From: Fidelibacterota bacterium
GTDB taxonomy: Bacteria > Fidelibacterota > Marinisomatia > Marinisomatales > SCKK01
Assembly (NCBI GenBank): GCA_004124475.1
Contig: SCKK01000009.1
Location: 1-64,000, forward strand
DNA: 64,000 bases
Direction of reading: 5' to 3'
Shown here: positions 45,436 through 55,402 of the stretch, piece by piece
How positions within the stretch are numbered: position 1 is the first letter of the stretch
Layout: every line of letters starts with the position of its first letter
Position numbers and translations under genes: made by a program
The notes under the pieces: model-generated
What the model was told of the DNA's origin: nothing
Database searches by the model: none
Seen by the model: the letters and a program-made list of their open reading frames with translations, nothing else

Positions 45436-48408
45436 TCATAGCCCCGTATCAAACCCGATCACAAATCTTGAAAAATCCAATCGAGACATACTTCCTGGGG
45501 TATAACTTAAATACCATGGAAAATCCAATCGAAGTTTTACATTCGCTCCAAATAATTTTTTCTGAAAACTGAGCCCAAAACCTAAGTCCATCAACCATTT
45601 TCCCTCCAGATCATCAGCCTCGCTCCAAATAAACCCTCCATCGATAAAAGTACGAAAGGCTACCCTGGCAAATTCAACGGGTAGCTTTTTCATTCCTTCA
45701 ACGGTAGTAGTAAAAACACTTTCAGCTCCTTCAAGTCCATGGTTGTAATATCCACGCAGATTGGCGTCCCCATAAAGATGTATCTGGTTGCGGAAGTATT
45801 TATCTCCAACTTTCACATTATAAAAAGATGATTCATGCCGCAAGTATGGCTTGGAAAAATAATCTCCGGCTCCTGCTGATTGGATCGTAAACTTTTCCTG
45901 AACAGGAACTCCTAAAATGTCACTCTCCATGTGTCCTCCGATTAACCGTAGAGCCATATCAATCCCTTTAAGCGGCATATTTAGTTTTACTTCTCCAATC
46001 AATCGAGTGAAACTCCAATCACTAAATCCACCAGGCGAAGTGGAAAGCTCAAGGTTAAGTCCACCACCTTTACCTTCCATGTTAGCGCTGACGCCATACT
46101 TCCCATAAAACACCACAACCTTCCCCGGTTCATATAGATCGGTATATCCTGAGCTATCAGCGTCTGTAACATAGAACCCTACATTTAAAGCTTGCGTTGG
46201 AGGAAAATTATAATAATTGTACCAACGATAATTAAGATTGACCCCTGTTCCCTCTACCCCTTCAAGAGAGTAATACCAGGTTGATGTCTTTAATAATGGA
46301 GATAGAGATTGGAAAGTGGTGTTGTAATAAGCTTCCCCAAATACTTTTTCAGATACTGATCCCATCGTAACGGAGACACTAAGTTTACTCAGTGATCCAT
46401 AGGTACGACTCAGAGAAATTCCAGGCTTGATTCCATCTTTTACATGATACCAAAGGATTGGATTCCACTTTACCACATATGCACCTCTCGGCTGATAATT
46501 CATTCCAGGCAAGTTAAAAACAAATTTATGAGGGAAAATACCGGATGTATTATTTCGCAAGTCAACATCGTGAGTCCAATTGTCTGGATCAAGTACAATC
46601 TTTTTGGGTTCACTTGGAACGGTAAAAGTAAACTCGTCTTTCCATCGGTACAGATGATTTGTCCATCGAACCCTCGAAGTATCTCCATTAGTAAGATATA
46701 CATCAATGTCCAACGGGGAAAAGATATTACTCTTATTTACTATATTCAAGGTGACTTCAAAACCACCATCATCGTTACGCTTCTTTTCCCACCTCTTCAG
46801 AGCATAATCCACATAGGAGGAAGAATGTAACCATTGATCAAAAAACCAGTCCAGCTCCTGACCACTTATCTCTTCTATTACCGAGCGAAAACGATCTTCA
46901 TTAGGATGTTTCAGCATCCATCGTTGGTAATAGGTTTTCATCGCACGATCAAATACGTCATCTCCTAAAAGGTATCTCAATGAATAAAGCATGAGTGCAG
47001 GTTTACTGTAGGCATTCATGCGATAACTGCCATACCCACCAAATGATGATGAAGGCTTGGCTATGGGCTCATTGTATTTGCTGGTTATATATCGGTTGAT
47101 CTGCCACTGCGTACTTTCAAACCTTGATGTAAACTTCCACCATTTTTTCTCAAAATCTCCGTAACGTGTTGAATTTTCGAAATCAATGCCAAAGGGAGGA
47201 TACCGGGTATTCATGTACCATGCTGTCTGGAATGTAGTAAAACCTTCATCCAACCAAGCCTCGTCCACCTCGTTATTTCCAAGAATCCCGAAAAACCAGA
47301 TATGCCCTATCTCATGAACGATGAGTCCCTCACTCTCTCTTGCGTTCATCACCAACATAGGATATTCCATCCCTCCTCCCAAAAGACCATGCGTGACTGT
47401 TACTTGAGGATATGGATAAGAACCGAATTGTGTACTTAGCCATTCTACCGCCCGTTCTGATCTTTCCCGCACAACCTTTGTCCATTTTTCGCCAACAGAT
47501 TTGTTGTAGAGGACATGGACATCAATGCCATTCCATGATCCATATTCATAAACAAATGTAGGGGATGTAATCCATGCAAAGTCGTGAACGTTCTCTGCGT
47601 GAAAAGACACAATCCGTCTGGCAGCAGAATCGACTACGGTAGAATCTAATCCATCAACCCACTTAGAAAAATCCAAACTGGTGTCAACCGTCACTGCTTC
47701 CCAGCCAGGGTCTCCTTCAACCACCACACCGGTAGCTCCTACGATGAAATGCTCAGGGATATCAATAGTAACGTCAAAAGTACCGAACTCACCATAAAAT
47801 TCTCCCATGGCATGAAAGGGTACATTATGCCATCCCTTTTCATCGTAAACTACCAGCTTTGGATACCACTGAGCAAAATCGTATTGATCACCCTTGTAAC
47901 CTGCCCTGCCTTCATGTTCCCTAACCTTGTGTTCCCAATTCAGATGAAAAAACAGTGTATCCTCCGGTAGTAAAGGCGATAATAAATCCGCAGATAAGAT
48001 GGTGTCATCCACCTTGAATTCCAGTGAATCTTTTATATCACTCTTGCCAACATAAAAATCCTTAACTTTTATATAACTTGGATTATCTTCAGATATCCCA
48101 CCTGAATAATAAACCGTTTCATATTCTCTATGTTTCACCGATCCCTCTTGGAACGCATTGGGATAAAGATGCATGTAAATTCGATCCAATGTATCTGGGG
48201 AGTTATTCACATAGGTTATAGATGTCTTGCCTGAAAGAAGATGTTCTTCTGGGTCTAGTGAAACGTTCATTTGATAGTGAACCCACTGCTGCCAGTAGTC
48301 ATTGTCACCAGCAAAAAGGAAGAGTGAAGCTAAGATAGTGGTTATAAATATGGATTTATAGGATAAATTGGATTTATTATACATAACTGTCATCACCCTC
48401 ATAATCAT
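45436..48408 (-). CDS. M1-like zinc metallopeptidase with C-terminal barrel-like region
   Basis: 990 residues. After a signal peptide (the true start may be the Met at residue 9) comes an M1-type fold: GGGMEYP (345-350, equivalent of the GAMEN exopeptidase loop), HEIGH (365-369) and E388 in WLDEGF, the zinc ligands. Residues 640-990 are rich in amphipathic strands with aromatic ends and finish FDTGL, suggesting an outer-membrane barrel or surface domain. It may trim exported proteins at the cell surface. The barrel is inferred from pattern only. Confidence 0.8.
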   Translation of the reverse strand: MIMRVMTVMYNKSNLSYKSIFITTILASLFLFAGDNDYWQQWVHYQMNVSLDPEEHLLSGKTSITYVNNSPDTLDRIYMHLYPNAFQEGSVKHREYETVYYSGGISEDNPSYIKVKDFYVGKSDIKDSLEFKVDDTILSADLLSPLLPEDTLFFHLNWEHKVREHEGRAGYKGDQYDFAQWYPKLVVYDEKGWHNVPFHAMGEFYGEFGTFDVTIDIPEHFIVGATGVVVEGDPGWEAVTVDTSLDFSKWVDGLDSTVVDSAARRIVSFHAENVHDFAWITSPTFVYEYGSWNGIDVHVLYNKSVGEKWTKVVRERSERAVEWLSTQFGSYPYPQVTVTHGLLGGGMEYPMLVMNARESEGLIVHEIGHIWFFGILGNNEVDEAWLDEGFTTFQTAWYMNTRYPPFGIDFENSTRYGDFEKKWWKFTSRFESTQWQINRYITSKYNEPIAKPSSSFGGYGSYRMNAYSKPALMLYSLRYLLGDDVFDRAMKTYYQRWMLKHPNEDRFRSVIEEISGQELDWFFDQWLHSSSYVDYALKRWEKKRNDDGGFEVTLNIVNKSNIFSPLDIDVYLTNGDTSRVRWTNHLYRWKDEFTFTVPSEPKKIVLDPDNWTHDVDLRNNTSGIFPHKFVFNLPGMNYQPRGAYVVKWNPILWYHVKDGIKPGISLSRTYGSLSKLSVSVTMGSVSEKVFGEAYYNTTFQSLSPLLKTSTWYYSLEGVEGTGVNLNYRWYNYYNFPPTQALNVGFYVTDADSSGYTDLYEPGKVVVFYGKYGVSANMEGKGGGLNLELSTSPGGFSDWSFTRLIGEVKLNMPLKGIDMALRLIGGHMESDILGVPVQEKFTIQSAGAGDYFSKPYLRHESSFYNVKVGDKYFRNQIHLYGDANLRGYYNHGLEGAESVFTTTVEGMKKLPVEFARVAFRTFIDGGFIWSEADDLEGKWLMDLGFGLSFQKKLFGANVKLRLDFPWYLSYTPGSMSRLDFSRFVIGFDTGL

Positions 48409-48479
48409 GTTCCCACAGATAATCCTGTTATATTAGCTAAGGAATTAGAGAGTACACATTCGCCTGGATGTGAAACCCG

Positions 48480-49016
48480 TTATATGAATTCTTCTATGTC
48501 TTTCTTAAACAATTCATCTGAACGGTACCCTATATATTTCCTTTGAATAACCAAATTTCGATCAATCACAAATGTGGTTGGAATACCCTGGATTCCCCCA
48601 TAATCCCGTATCACTTTCGAATCACCGTACAATATTGGATAGTTGATACCAAATCTCTCTATAAACGGAAGTACCACATTTTCTCCCCGTTGGTCAAGCG
48701 AAATACCAATAATGACGAGGTCATCTTTATATTTTTTTTGAAGTTTAACAAATCCCGGAATCTCCATTTTGCAGGGTCCGCACCAGGTTGCCCAGAAGTT
48801 GAGGATGATGACTTTCCCCTTAAAATCAGAAAGGTTTACCAACTCCTCTTCAGTATTCAACAGGGAAAAGTCAGGTGCCGTAGGCGCATTTTCTTCAGTA
48901 GTGGATGGATAATTTGATTTGGATTTGGTAGATGAAACTACATTACTAAAAATAGTACCTGCGATAAGCAATATCACCACACCAAAAGCAATAAATAAGG
49001 TACGTTTTGTCAACAC
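48480..49016 (-). CDS. TlpA/ResA-like membrane-anchored thioredoxin
   Basis: 178 residues with one N-terminal helix (7-28) as anchor. NFWATWCGPCKMEIP holds the redox pair C79-C82; GIPTTFVIDR has the cis-proline. Such proteins reduce disulfides in apocytochromes or other exported proteins. It lies 15 bp after the short thioredoxin-like fragment and the dsbD gene, so it probably works with DsbD as electron source. Confidence 0.88.
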   Translation of the reverse strand: MLTKRTLFIAFGVVILLIAGTIFSNVVSSTKSKSNYPSTTEENAPTAPDFSLLNTEEELVNLSDFKGKVIILNFWATWCGPCKMEIPGFVKLQKKYKDDLVIIGISLDQRGENVVLPFIERFGINYPILYGDSKVIRDYGGIQGIPTTFVIDRNLVIQRKYIGYRSDELFKKDIEEFI

Positions 49017-49031
49017 AATATTCTTTCCATA

Positions 49032-49307
49032 TTATTTATTCATTGAAAAACTTGGTAAGTCAGTCAAACCTCTGTCCAAAAATTTAGTAAATTTTTCTGT
49101 ATTTCGACTCAGCCCAGGGAATCTGGCAATTTCCTGGTCAATCGGTGATAAAATGACATAAAAAGGTAATTCAGCCGTACTAAACCGGTCAATTTCCATC
49201 TGCTGATTTGCATCTTTATTTGGACCTCCATCCATAAACAATTCAATAAGGATATATTGATTCCGACGAGAAACTACTTCCGGAATAGGGAAAATATTGG
49301 CTTCCAT
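49032..49307 (-). CDS. Orphan thioredoxin-like C-terminal half without CxxC
   Basis: 91 residues, starting 7 bp after the dsbD stop. MEANIFPIPEVVSRRNQYILIELFMDGG ... RFSTAELPFYVILSPIDQEIARFPGLSRNTEKFTKFLDRGL matches the latter part of the thioredoxin domain in DsbD-like proteins (compare CRWMEANVFxxPEV). The CxxC would lie just before the first Met and is missing: upstream codons read YHLFNPK. Either a remnant of a second dsbD or a small protein with lost redox function. Confidence 0.5.
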   Translation of the reverse strand: MEANIFPIPEVVSRRNQYILIELFMDGGPNKDANQQMEIDRFSTAELPFYVILSPIDQEIARFPGLSRNTEKFTKFLDRGLTDLPSFSMNK

Positions 49308-49314
49308 CTTCGGG

Positions 49315-51624
49315 TTAAAGAGATGATACTTCGATAAGAGGTTTCATCCGTTCCAGGAATTCCTCTGGCGGAAGATATCCCACCACCCGAGTCCCGAGTA
49401 CTTCATTTCCGTCGGGTCCCAAAAAAACAATTGTGGGTACACCGGAAATGTTAAATTTTTTCCGAAGCTCTTCCACAGCGGGCGCATCATAGTGAGTGAG
49501 GTCCACCTTCAGTTTTACAAAATCTTCCGTCGCCTTAAGGACTTTGGAATCGGTAAAGGTTAGCCGGTCGAGCTCGAGACACGGTATACACCAATCTGCA
49601 TAAAAGTCCATGATCAAAGGCTTACTTGCTATTCGCGCTTCCTCAAGTTTTTGGGGACTATATGGCTCCCAATCCATACCCTCTTTTTGAAGTCCACGGA
49701 GAGAAATGAGACCGAACACTAATGCAACAATTCCAACGGTCCACTGGACTCTTCTAAATGTTCGTCTCTCTTTAGCAGATTGCTGTAAAATCCCAAGATA
49801 GATTCCACCCAAGATGAGGGTGATTGGCACAACGTAGGCGGTGAGTTTAGGGAAGAAAGCAAGTCCGACATAAAACAATGCCACCCCGATCAACACCACC
49901 CCGAAAACCTTTTTTACCCACACCATCCAAATGCCCGATTTCGGAACTTTTTTCAAAAGGCCTGCAAAAGTTCCTAAAATAAGGTAGGGTGAACCGAGAC
50001 CCAAGGAAAGTATAAAAAAGGCCCAGAACCCAAAAACCGGATCTCCTTTTGTTCCAACGTATGCAAGCAAGGCAATGATTGGGGGGCCTATACAAGGAGC
50101 AGCAAATACTCCCACAATTAAACCTGAAAGATAGATCCCTATTATTCCCGTTGTATTTGTACCACCTATTTTACTCGTCAGCCAGTAAGGCATTCGCAAT
50201 TCATAAAGACCAAACATACTGAGGGCAAGCCCAAACAGGAGCAACCCAATTCCTGACAAAACCCACGGGCTTTGCATAATTCCTCCAAACAGCCCGCCGC
50301 CCAAGGCCGCGGCTACACCAAGAACACTGTACATGGACGCAATGCCCAAGACGTAGATGACTGCTTTAAGGAACACTCGAAACGTGTTTGTGTCTGTTTG
50401 CCCACCAAACAACGAGACTGTTACTGAAAGCATGGGATAAACACAAGGGGTCAGATTTAGCGCTAGTCCTATAAAGAAAATCCCAAGGAATGCAAGCAGT
50501 GCCCCTTCTCTCTCAAATACAGCCGCTATCTCATTATCCTGCGTCAACTGGGTTGAGCTACCAGAAATACCGCCGGTTTGTCCACTTACACTTGAAAAGA
50601 GTTGAGTATTTATTGGAAAAACGGACTGGTTCAATCCAACAACTTCAAACGGAATCACAACATCGATGGTAGATGGGGCAAGACAAACTTGGTCGTCACA
50701 TGCTTGAACACGTAGTTTCCCTTTAATCAGACCTTCACCCATCGATATACCTTTTGTGATCTTCAAGACGATAAAGATGGGTGAATGCCCTTCATACACG
50801 TCTAAAGCATCTTCAGCAAAATCAAACTTCACCTTTTTCGATTCAGGGTAACGAATGTCAATAACCCGAACGCCTTTTGGTAAGATAAGATTCAACTCCG
50901 TTCCAATCAGGTAATCGAATGACGGAACATGTGCGTTGACGTGCCAGCGATCTCTGATATCAAGTACGACAGCAGACTGGAATTGGGTTCCCGGATGGAC
51001 TTTATCCACAGAAAGTAAAGTGGAAATATTCACCTTGGATGCACTGGTGTTCGTTGAAGGGAACACATCACTAAACTGATTTTCAATCTCCTTTAGTTGA
51101 ACTTGGCTCCCTTCCACAACAAAAGATAGGGGTAATGTCACCGTTTTGGGTGGGTAACATATGGAGGGATCACATGCCTGGTACAACAAGCCGACTTGGA
51201 TAGAGTAATTCCCAGGTTGAAGTGTCGAAGCGAGTTTTACCGGCGTTTCAAATGTGACCCTTCCCTCATGGAAATGAGTTTCGGTCTGAAATCCCTCATC
51301 AAACTTTGTGATGGGATTGGGCTCCCACGTTATACCGACGGACTCTATTACATCTCCCCCATCGATAATTACTTTTGAAGCAATGGGACCTTCACTTTTT
51401 TTATTAATAGCATATATGTGAAATTTAGGGGTAATAGAGGCGGTGGTTTTAACAGTGAGAACTTCACCAGCCCTCAATACCTTTGGTTCAACTTCAGCTG
51501 AAACGGTAACGACGGATTCGATCTGTCCGGAAGCATTTACTGTGAATAGAAAAATTCCCAGAAGAACTTTTATCAACAGATGAATGTTATTTTTAATCAG
51601 TTTTATAGTGATTTCCATATCCAT
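49315..51624 (-). CDS. dsbD: Thiol:disulfide interchange protein DsbD
   Basis: 769 residues with signal peptide (about 13-33). Two tandem N-terminal alpha-type domains (about 35-180 and 195-335), each with an ACD-x-CxxP-like site (YQACDPSICYPP; VQACDDQVCLAPS). A membrane core of about eight helices (375-620) has LTPCVYPM and AAPCIGPP with the paired cysteines. The C-terminal thioredoxin carries DWCIPC. It moves electrons from the cytoplasm to the periplasm. Two alpha domains instead of one are less common. Confidence 0.9.
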   Translation of the reverse strand: MDMEITIKLIKNNIHLLIKVLLGIFLFTVNASGQIESVVTVSAEVEPKVLRAGEVLTVKTTASITPKFHIYAINKKSEGPIASKVIIDGGDVIESVGITWEPNPITKFDEGFQTETHFHEGRVTFETPVKLASTLQPGNYSIQVGLLYQACDPSICYPPKTVTLPLSFVVEGSQVQLKEIENQFSDVFPSTNTSASKVNISTLLSVDKVHPGTQFQSAVVLDIRDRWHVNAHVPSFDYLIGTELNLILPKGVRVIDIRYPESKKVKFDFAEDALDVYEGHSPIFIVLKITKGISMGEGLIKGKLRVQACDDQVCLAPSTIDVVIPFEVVGLNQSVFPINTQLFSSVSGQTGGISGSSTQLTQDNEIAAVFEREGALLAFLGIFFIGLALNLTPCVYPMLSVTVSLFGGQTDTNTFRVFLKAVIYVLGIASMYSVLGVAAALGGGLFGGIMQSPWVLSGIGLLLFGLALSMFGLYELRMPYWLTSKIGGTNTTGIIGIYLSGLIVGVFAAPCIGPPIIALLAYVGTKGDPVFGFWAFFILSLGLGSPYLILGTFAGLLKKVPKSGIWMVWVKKVFGVVLIGVALFYVGLAFFPKLTAYVVPITLILGGIYLGILQQSAKERRTFRRVQWTVGIVALVFGLISLRGLQKEGMDWEPYSPQKLEEARIASKPLIMDFYADWCIPCLELDRLTFTDSKVLKATEDFVKLKVDLTHYDAPAVEELRKKFNISGVPTIVFLGPDGNEVLGTRVVGYLPPEEFLERMKPLIEVSSL

Positions 51625-52523
51625 TGTTTCAAACGGTATCCTATTTTTTTACGATCGGATAATTCTTTCTTGATTTCTACGATATTATTTTCAGCTGCCT
51701 TTATTCCGTTTTCTAAAAATTCCTGAACTCGATTAAATTCAGACCAGTGTGCACCTCCAACATCAGGAGAAATTACAAAATCTGCTTTTTTTGCCAGTTC
51801 ATCCGTCAATTTGACAATTGTCAAATGTTCAGACCTTGTAAGAAGTTCCATAATATTATAGTCATCAAGAATCTCCATATCCCGTCTGGCAATGTCGACA
51901 GCTATTGTAAAATTAATCTCAGAATTTGACAAGCAATTTATCGGAAGGGGTGAAGTTACCGACCCATCCACAACAATTTGTCCATTATTATCATAGGGTG
52001 CCACATATCCTGGAATTGAAGAACTTAGAGTAACTGCTTCCACAAGATCACCCGAATCATAACTCATTTCCTCGCCTGAATTCAAGTCCGACGCTATTAC
52101 CTTTAGAGGAATTTTGAGCTCAGAAAAATCTCTCACCGGAAGAAGGTATTTCACAGCTCGAATCAACTTTCCCCTATCAATTACACCCTTTCGACTTAAT
52201 GCTATATTTATCACAATCCTGTCCTTGACCAATCGACCGAGCTGACCTATGACTGAACTTGAGACCTGTTTTTCTCTATTGATATGCTTAACTCCAATCG
52301 CTCTGAAAAGATCACTTTTTAAAAAGTCAAAATACCGCTTTTCTATCCATTGAGGATCAAGTGTGGCAGCATACATAGCACCTATGATCGCACCTGCTGA
52401 TGTCCCCGATATAACGTGGATGGGTATTTTTTCCCTATGAAGCACCTGGAGCACACCAATATGCGCCGTTCCTCGCGCACCACCCCCTCCTAAGGCTAAT
52501 CCTATTTTCAACTTTCCTTTCAT
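51603..52523 (-). CDS. Patatin-like phospholipase (RssA-like)
   Basis: 306 residues. GLALGGGGARGTAHIGVLQ gives the oxyanion loop, GTSAG (40-44) the nucleophile Ser42, and VVDGSVTSPLP the catalytic Asp. It lacks a signal peptide, so acts in the cytoplasm. Its 3' end overlaps the start of dsbD by 22 bp, and its ATG overlaps the cyclophilin stop codon (TAATG), so translation is coupled. Confidence 0.88.
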   Translation of the reverse strand: MKGKLKIGLALGGGGARGTAHIGVLQVLHREKIPIHVISGTSAGAIIGAMYAATLDPQWIEKRYFDFLKSDLFRAIGVKHINREKQVSSSVIGQLGRLVKDRIVINIALSRKGVIDRGKLIRAVKYLLPVRDFSELKIPLKVIASDLNSGEEMSYDSGDLVEAVTLSSSIPGYVAPYDNNGQIVVDGSVTSPLPINCLSNSEINFTIAVDIARRDMEILDDYNIMELLTRSEHLTIVKLTDELAKKADFVISPDVGGAHWSEFNRVQEFLENGIKAAENNIVEIKKELSDRKKIGYRLKQWIWKSL

Positions 52524-53254
52524 TATTCAGGAAGTGTAATGTTTAATTCCTTTGCTGTGGTCAACCAGACTTTCATCTTTACCGGATTATTCGGATTGTC
52601 GGCGTCATTCCCCATATACTTTGGATTCAACTTTTTTGGTGTGTCAAGATTAACAATCTTATCGGCCACATCTAACCCTTCAACGACTTCACCAAAGATA
52701 GAATATTTTCTATCCAATCGAAAGGCGTTCTCAACACAGATAAAAAACTGACTGCTGGCGCTGTTTGGATCTTGAGATCGTGCCATAGAGACAGCGCCTC
52801 GTTTATGAGTTAACTCGTTGAATTCAGCGGGCAATAACCAGCTATCTGGGTTAGACTGTGCAGATTTCCACGTGTCGGTAACTTTCACATCCCAGACACC
52901 ATAAAATTTGCCTGCTCGCCCTCCGTTCCCATCGTTAGACCGGTCATCATCCTTCGAATTGGGGTCGCCACCTTGAATCACAAAGCCAGGAACTACACGG
53001 TGAAAGGTAGTGCCATCAAAGTATCCATCCTTTGCAAGAATCTTAAAACTTTCTACATGCTTGGGGGCTTCTTCTGCAAAAAATCGAATTACAATTCTAC
53101 CAAATTCAGTTTCAATCACTGCTAATTCTTCCGACTCCTGGCCACATCCAAAAAATAACGTCATGGTAATCGCAATAAATGGTATTATGTGTTTTCTAAT
53201 TAGTGTCTGTACGAAAAGTCCAGTTTTGGAAAAAGATGTCATCTTTATCGCCAA
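52523..53254 (-). CDS. Cyclophilin-type peptidyl-prolyl isomerase, lipoprotein, 5' end altered by a MITE
   Basis: 243 residues. The cyclophilin domain (from about 45) has FHRVVPGFVIQGGDP, SQFFIC and FGEVVEGLDVADKI. A lipoprotein signal TLIRKHIIPFIAITMTLFFGC precedes it. The first 17 residues are encoded by the end of a MITE (53202-53345), so the original start was displaced. No normal start exists between the MITE and the hydrophobic segment except ATG at MTLFFGC, so use of the MITE-derived start, or loss of function, is likely. Activity would fold periplasmic proteins. Confidence 0.8.
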   Translation of the reverse strand: MAIKMTSFSKTGLFVQTLIRKHIIPFIAITMTLFFGCGQESEELAVIETEFGRIVIRFFAEEAPKHVESFKILAKDGYFDGTTFHRVVPGFVIQGGDPNSKDDDRSNDGNGGRAGKFYGVWDVKVTDTWKSAQSNPDSWLLPAEFNELTHKRGAVSMARSQDPNSASSQFFICVENAFRLDRKYSIFGEVVEGLDVADKIVNLDTPKKLNPKYMGNDADNPNNPVKMKVWLTTAKELNITLPE

Positions 53255-53345
53255 TTTTCCAATTGTTCGACGAAGATCTTATGAACATTCAAACTAAAAG
53301 ATGACATCTTTCTTCATCCGGTTTTTTGTTTTCCGGTCAAGCACT
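53202..53345. mobile_element. MITE, copy 2 (144 bp)
   Basis: Left end AGTGTCTGTACGAAAAGTCC, right end (reverse complement) AGTGCTTGACCGGAAAACAA, with AAAGATGTCATCTTT blocks inside and AATT on both sides (53198-53201 and 53346-53349). It aligns with copy 1 through its whole length. It lies across the 5' end of the cyclophilin gene. Confidence 0.75.
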
Positions 53346-53586
53346 AATTAACGTCTCGCCTGCCTGCCGTCAGGCAGGGAATTTCTACAATTCACCGACG
53401 TGAAAGGAATGATGGATGTTGCCTGTATGTCCATTCTTCGTAGTACTACGAAAGGTGAATCAGCAGACAGAGAATATTGCATATGCAATCGACCCACTGT
53501 TCCTCCGAAGGAGTGCCTCTGGCACAATAACCCAAAACCCATTATTCCATTATTCCAAATACGTAGCGCAGCGGAGCTATGTTCTT
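53346..53586. other. Palindrome-rich gap before pyrE, no gene
   Basis: Contains CCTGCCTGCCGTCAGGCAGG (53361-53382 region), CTTCGTAGTACTACGAAAG and TTGCATATGCAA. No reading frame with a start signal is seen. It separates pyrE from the cyclophilin gene. Confidence 0.4.
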
Positions 53587-54159
53587 TCATACCTTTCCTG
53601 TCCTCCCTCTCGACATTAACTTTTTCCCACTTTTACATAAGGGGCAATCCTCCGGATTCCATGAAACAGATGGTAATCTGGTAAGCGCTACCGTCTTTTC
53701 ACCGAAATCGACTCCTGATTTACTTCTATCTACGATGCAAACAACTCCAGCTGATTCAGCGCCTGCATTTTTCACAATTCCTAATAGCTCACTAACGGAA
53801 CCACCCGTTGTGACAATATCTTCCACAACGACGACCCTCTCATGACTCTTTAATGAAAATCCCCGTCGAAGCTCCAATGTGCCGTCGACTCTTTCGGCAA
53901 AAATACCGGGAGTACCTAATACTTTTGCCGTTGCAGAACTCAATAATATACCGCCTATTGCTGCCCCAAGCACCACATTAACATTGGATTCCGCAAACGG
54001 TTCAGCCATTAACTCTCCCAACCTCGACAAAACTTCAGGGTCTTCCAGGAGCCGAAACTTTTCCACATAAACATCGCTATGAAGTCCGGAAGTCAACTGG
54101 AAATGTCCCTCAAGTACAGCGCCGGTCGAGGTTAATAATTGTCGCACTTCATCCATCAA
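53587..54159 (-). CDS. pyrE: Orotate phosphoribosyltransferase
   Basis: 190 residues. VVVVEDIVTTGGSV (109-122) is the PRPP-binding motif of OPRTases, and GHFQLTSGLHSDVYVEK is the usual N-terminal part. It adds orotate to PRPP to form OMP, the step before PyrF. The C-terminus has a CPLCKSGKKL tail with two cysteines, as in many bacterial forms. Downstream of pyrF on the same strand, with 385 bp of palindromic sequence between. Confidence 0.92.
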   Translation of the reverse strand: MMDEVRQLLTSTGAVLEGHFQLTSGLHSDVYVEKFRLLEDPEVLSRLGELMAEPFAESNVNVVLGAAIGGILLSSATAKVLGTPGIFAERVDGTLELRRGFSLKSHERVVVVEDIVTTGGSVSELLGIVKNAGAESAGVVCIVDRSKSGVDFGEKTVALTRLPSVSWNPEDCPLCKSGKKLMSRGRTGKV

Positions 54160-54544
54160 CAGTCATATCCATATTTTGCAATATACTTTTGATTTTATGT
54201 AATTATTCAGCCTATTGGGTAGAATAAGGCTAAGGCTCCCCCTCGATCGGAGACCCTTCGAGTCACAGGTCACGAAGGACTCCCACGGAGAGTCTCTTTG
54301 GGACAACGAATGAATAAGAGAATTTCCAAAGGATCCTGCGGACAGGACGTTGTGTGTGGATATATCTTCAATAAGATTTCTTCCAAATTCAACCAAAATA
54401 TCTTTTGTTTTTTCGTACGTATTCCATTCAACCTTGAAAAGGTTGGCAACCTTTTCAAGAATTTTCAGTCTCGAAGTTTCAGGACCAATCTCAAGATCCT
54501 TTGGATAATTCGAAGGATTGTTGCCATACGGGCATTTCTGTCCG
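54160..54544. repeat. Palindromic gap between pyrF and pyrE
   Basis: No gene is supported; a frame on the minus strand overlaps pyrF and lacks family resemblance. Short inverted units include GGAGTCCTTCGTGACC-like and TCCAAAGGATCC pieces, and TCCGTTAACTAACGGA at 54541-54556. They break what is probably a pyrF-pyrE transcript. Confidence 0.45.
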
Positions 54545-55402
54545 TTAACTAACGGATAGCCCAACGCTCTTTTCCTTCGCCTTCGCCTGTGCCTTAGCCT
54601 GAATAGTAGCGATTTTATTTTGATAATCCCTTGCGGCGTCTCCAATTGATTTTTCTGTCTGATCCCCTGCATAGAGGACGCTTCTCGATACATTGATGAG
54701 GGCAATGCCTCCTTCATTTCCTTCACGAACGGATGATTCCAGATCTCCTCCCTGAGCGCCTATACCCGGAATAAGTAATGGCATATCCCCAGCAGCCTGT
54801 CGGATATGAGATAGTTCAGTAGGCTGAGTCGCCCCCACGACTAATCCACAATTGTCATATTCATTCAAATCTTTCACCATTTCTACAACTTTTTGGTACA
54901 ATGGATGATCATTTACAGGTTGCAATTGTAAGTCTAATGCGCTCTTATTGGATGTCAGACAGATGACAAAAACCCCTTTTTGAGGGTTGGACAGAAATGG
55001 GAGTATGGCATCCCTTCCCATGTAGGGATTGACCGTTACCGCATCGAACCCCATCCGGTCGAAGATAGACATGGCGTAATGTTTGGCGGAATTGGAGATG
55101 TCTCCCCGCTTGGCATCTGCAATGGTAAACCGCCTTTTATCAATATATTCCACTACTTCTTCGATCCACCGAAATCCTTCCCACCCGTAATGCTCAAAAA
55201 ACGCAAAATTAAGTTTATAGGCAGCTACCGAATCCATCGTGCAATCGATCACCATTCGAGTGAAATCTTTCAGTTGTTGAAAGGTTGGTGAAGAAGCTGT
55301 GGTCATTCTTGCAGCATCAATATCCAATCCGACACAAAGGAGGGAATTAGAAGAATTCACGTGGTTTAAAAGTATTTCTTTAAAGGAATTCAAGACCCGC
55401 AA
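54545..55402 (-). CDS. pyrF: Orotidine 5'-phosphate decarboxylase (long type)
   Basis: 285 residues. CVGLDID at the start, KLNFAFFEHYG, DAKRGD (96-101) with the catalytic Lys, and PGIGAQGGD are the OMP decarboxylase signatures; the length fits the type 2 subfamily. Translation probably starts at TTG 55402, as an in-frame stop lies just upstream. The first 31 codons plus 39 bp of leader are duplicated at 57765-57897. Confidence 0.9.
   Translation of the reverse strand: MRVLNSFKEILLNHVNSSNSLLCVGLDIDAARMTTASSPTFQQLKDFTRMVIDCTMDSVAAYKLNFAFFEHYGWEGFRWIEEVVEYIDKRRFTIADAKRGDISNSAKHYAMSIFDRMGFDAVTVNPYMGRDAILPFLSNPQKGVFVICLTSNKSALDLQLQPVNDHPLYQKVVEMVKDLNEYDNCGLVVGATQPTELSHIRQAAGDMPLLIPGIGAQGGDLESSVREGNEGGIALINVSRSVLYAGDQTEKSIGDAARDYQNKIATIQAKAQAKAKEKSVGLSVS

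Noticed and set aside
54163-54726. 187-codon minus-strand frame between pyrE and pyrF
   Set aside because: Overlaps the start of a clear pyrF in another frame and is made of palindromic units; no family resemblance.
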